This document shows positions 5,223 through 5,518 of a DNA stretch of 5,518 bases, in pieces (the first letter of the stretch is position 1; every line of letters starts with the position of its first letter). Source of the DNA: an uncultured Verrucomicrobiota bacterium (GTDB taxonomy: Bacteria > Verrucomicrobiota > Verrucomicrobiia > Opitutales > Opitutaceae); the NCBI GenBank assembly GCA_903919625.1, contig CAIXIZ010000257.1, forward strand, positions 1 through 5,518, read 5' to 3'. A model generated the notes under the pieces. It ran no database searches, was not told the DNA's origin, and saw nothing but the letters and a program-made list of their open reading frames with translations. The translations under genes and the position numbers were made by a program.

Positions 5223-5518
5223 ATGCAGACCATCGGCGAACGCCTTGAAGAAGCCCGCAAACGCAAGGGCGTTTCCCTCCGCGAGGCCGCCGAGGCGACC
5301 AAGATTCGCGGCGAATATCTCCAGCAGCTCGAATCCAACAAGTTCGACCTGGACCTGAGCGAGCTCTACGTGCGCGGTTTTCTCAAGGCTTACGCCCGTT
5401 ATCTCGGCCTGCCGGCCGACAAGATTCTGGCCGACTACCTCGCGCTCAATCGCGGCGGCGAGCGTTCCCGAGCGATCAATCCCGAGGTCTATGGCCGCAT
5501 GGAGCTGCCCAAACCCGC
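5223..5518 (+). CDS. rodZ: RodZ-type helix-turn-helix protein, N-terminal part, truncated by window edge
   Basis: 98 codons are present and the gene runs off the window. The product starts MQTIGERLEEARKRKGVSLREAAEATKI. Residues about 1-75 form an XRE-like helix-turn-helix of the type at the N-terminus of RodZ: IGERLEEARKRKGVSL, EYLQQLESNKFDL, LYVRGFLKAYARYLGLPADKIL. In RodZ this cytoplasmic domain binds MreB rather than DNA, and a membrane helix and periplasmic domain follow. Those would lie outside the window, so the assignment rests on the HTH alone. After residue 76 the chain turns polar (RGGERSRAINPEVYGR), like the usual juxtamembrane linker. The ATG at 5223 places IGERLEEAR at the normal distance; the preceding bases are TCCCACC with no Shine-Dalgarno site. 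It follows ftsK on the same strand after 116 bp, so it could be read from its own promoter or from ftsK. An XRE-family regulator is the alternative. Confidence 0.75.
   Translation, partial: MQTIGERLEEARKRKGVSLREAAEATKIRGEYLQQLESNKFDLDLSELYVRGFLKAYARYLGLPADKILADYLALNRGGERSRAINPEVYGRMELPKP

Noticed and set aside
1..5518. CRISPR array, tRNA, rRNA, integrase or transposase genes
   Set aside because: No regularly spaced direct repeats, cloverleaf sequences, rRNA-like stretches or mobile-element protein motifs were seen on either strand.

Overview
This window is a GC-rich bacterial chromosomal segment. By hand count it is about 65-70% GC in the core genes. It carries housekeeping genes, with no phage or transposase genes visible. 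The protein flavour, the almost complete lack of Shine-Dalgarno sites and the short palindromic intergenic repeats of the type GTAGGTCGGGG-loop-CCCCGAC suggest a verrucomicrobium, perhaps of the Opitutaceae. That placement is a recollection-based inference, not something proved from the window.

Layout. On the minus strand, reading right to left, lie manA (2564-1191), grpE (1044-481), a candidate 50-codon bridging ORF (484-332) and the 5' part of dnaJ (327-1, cut by the window edge). On the plus strand are ftsK (2683-5106) and the 5' part of a RodZ-type helix-turn-helix gene (5223-5518, cut by the edge). manA and ftsK are divergent across a 118-bp gap, which must hold promoters for both directions.

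How the genes fit together. GrpE and DnaJ are the two co-chaperones of DnaK. GrpE exchanges its nucleotide and DnaJ delivers substrates and triggers ATP hydrolysis; dnaK itself is not in the window. ManA links fructose-6-phosphate to mannose metabolism. FtsK pumps DNA and resolves chromosome ends at the septum. RodZ ties MreB to the membrane in cell-shape control, so the right half has a cell division and shape theme.

Points of interest. (1) The ManA protein carries an in-frame C-terminal domain of about 130 residues resembling the uncharacterised DUF6869 family, with a junction full of vestigial-looking start, stop and ribosome-binding signals and a marked drop in GC. One base less at the junction would end ManA at a normal 324 residues. 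(2) The apparent grpE-dnaJ spacer is spanned by a small ORF that overlaps the grpE stop as ATGA and ends 4 nt before the dnaJ start. (3) A palindromic REP-like element sits between manA and grpE, enclosed by an exact 10-bp inverted repeat whose right arm contains the manA stop codon; it also looks like a terminator. No wholly new multi-gene system is evident.
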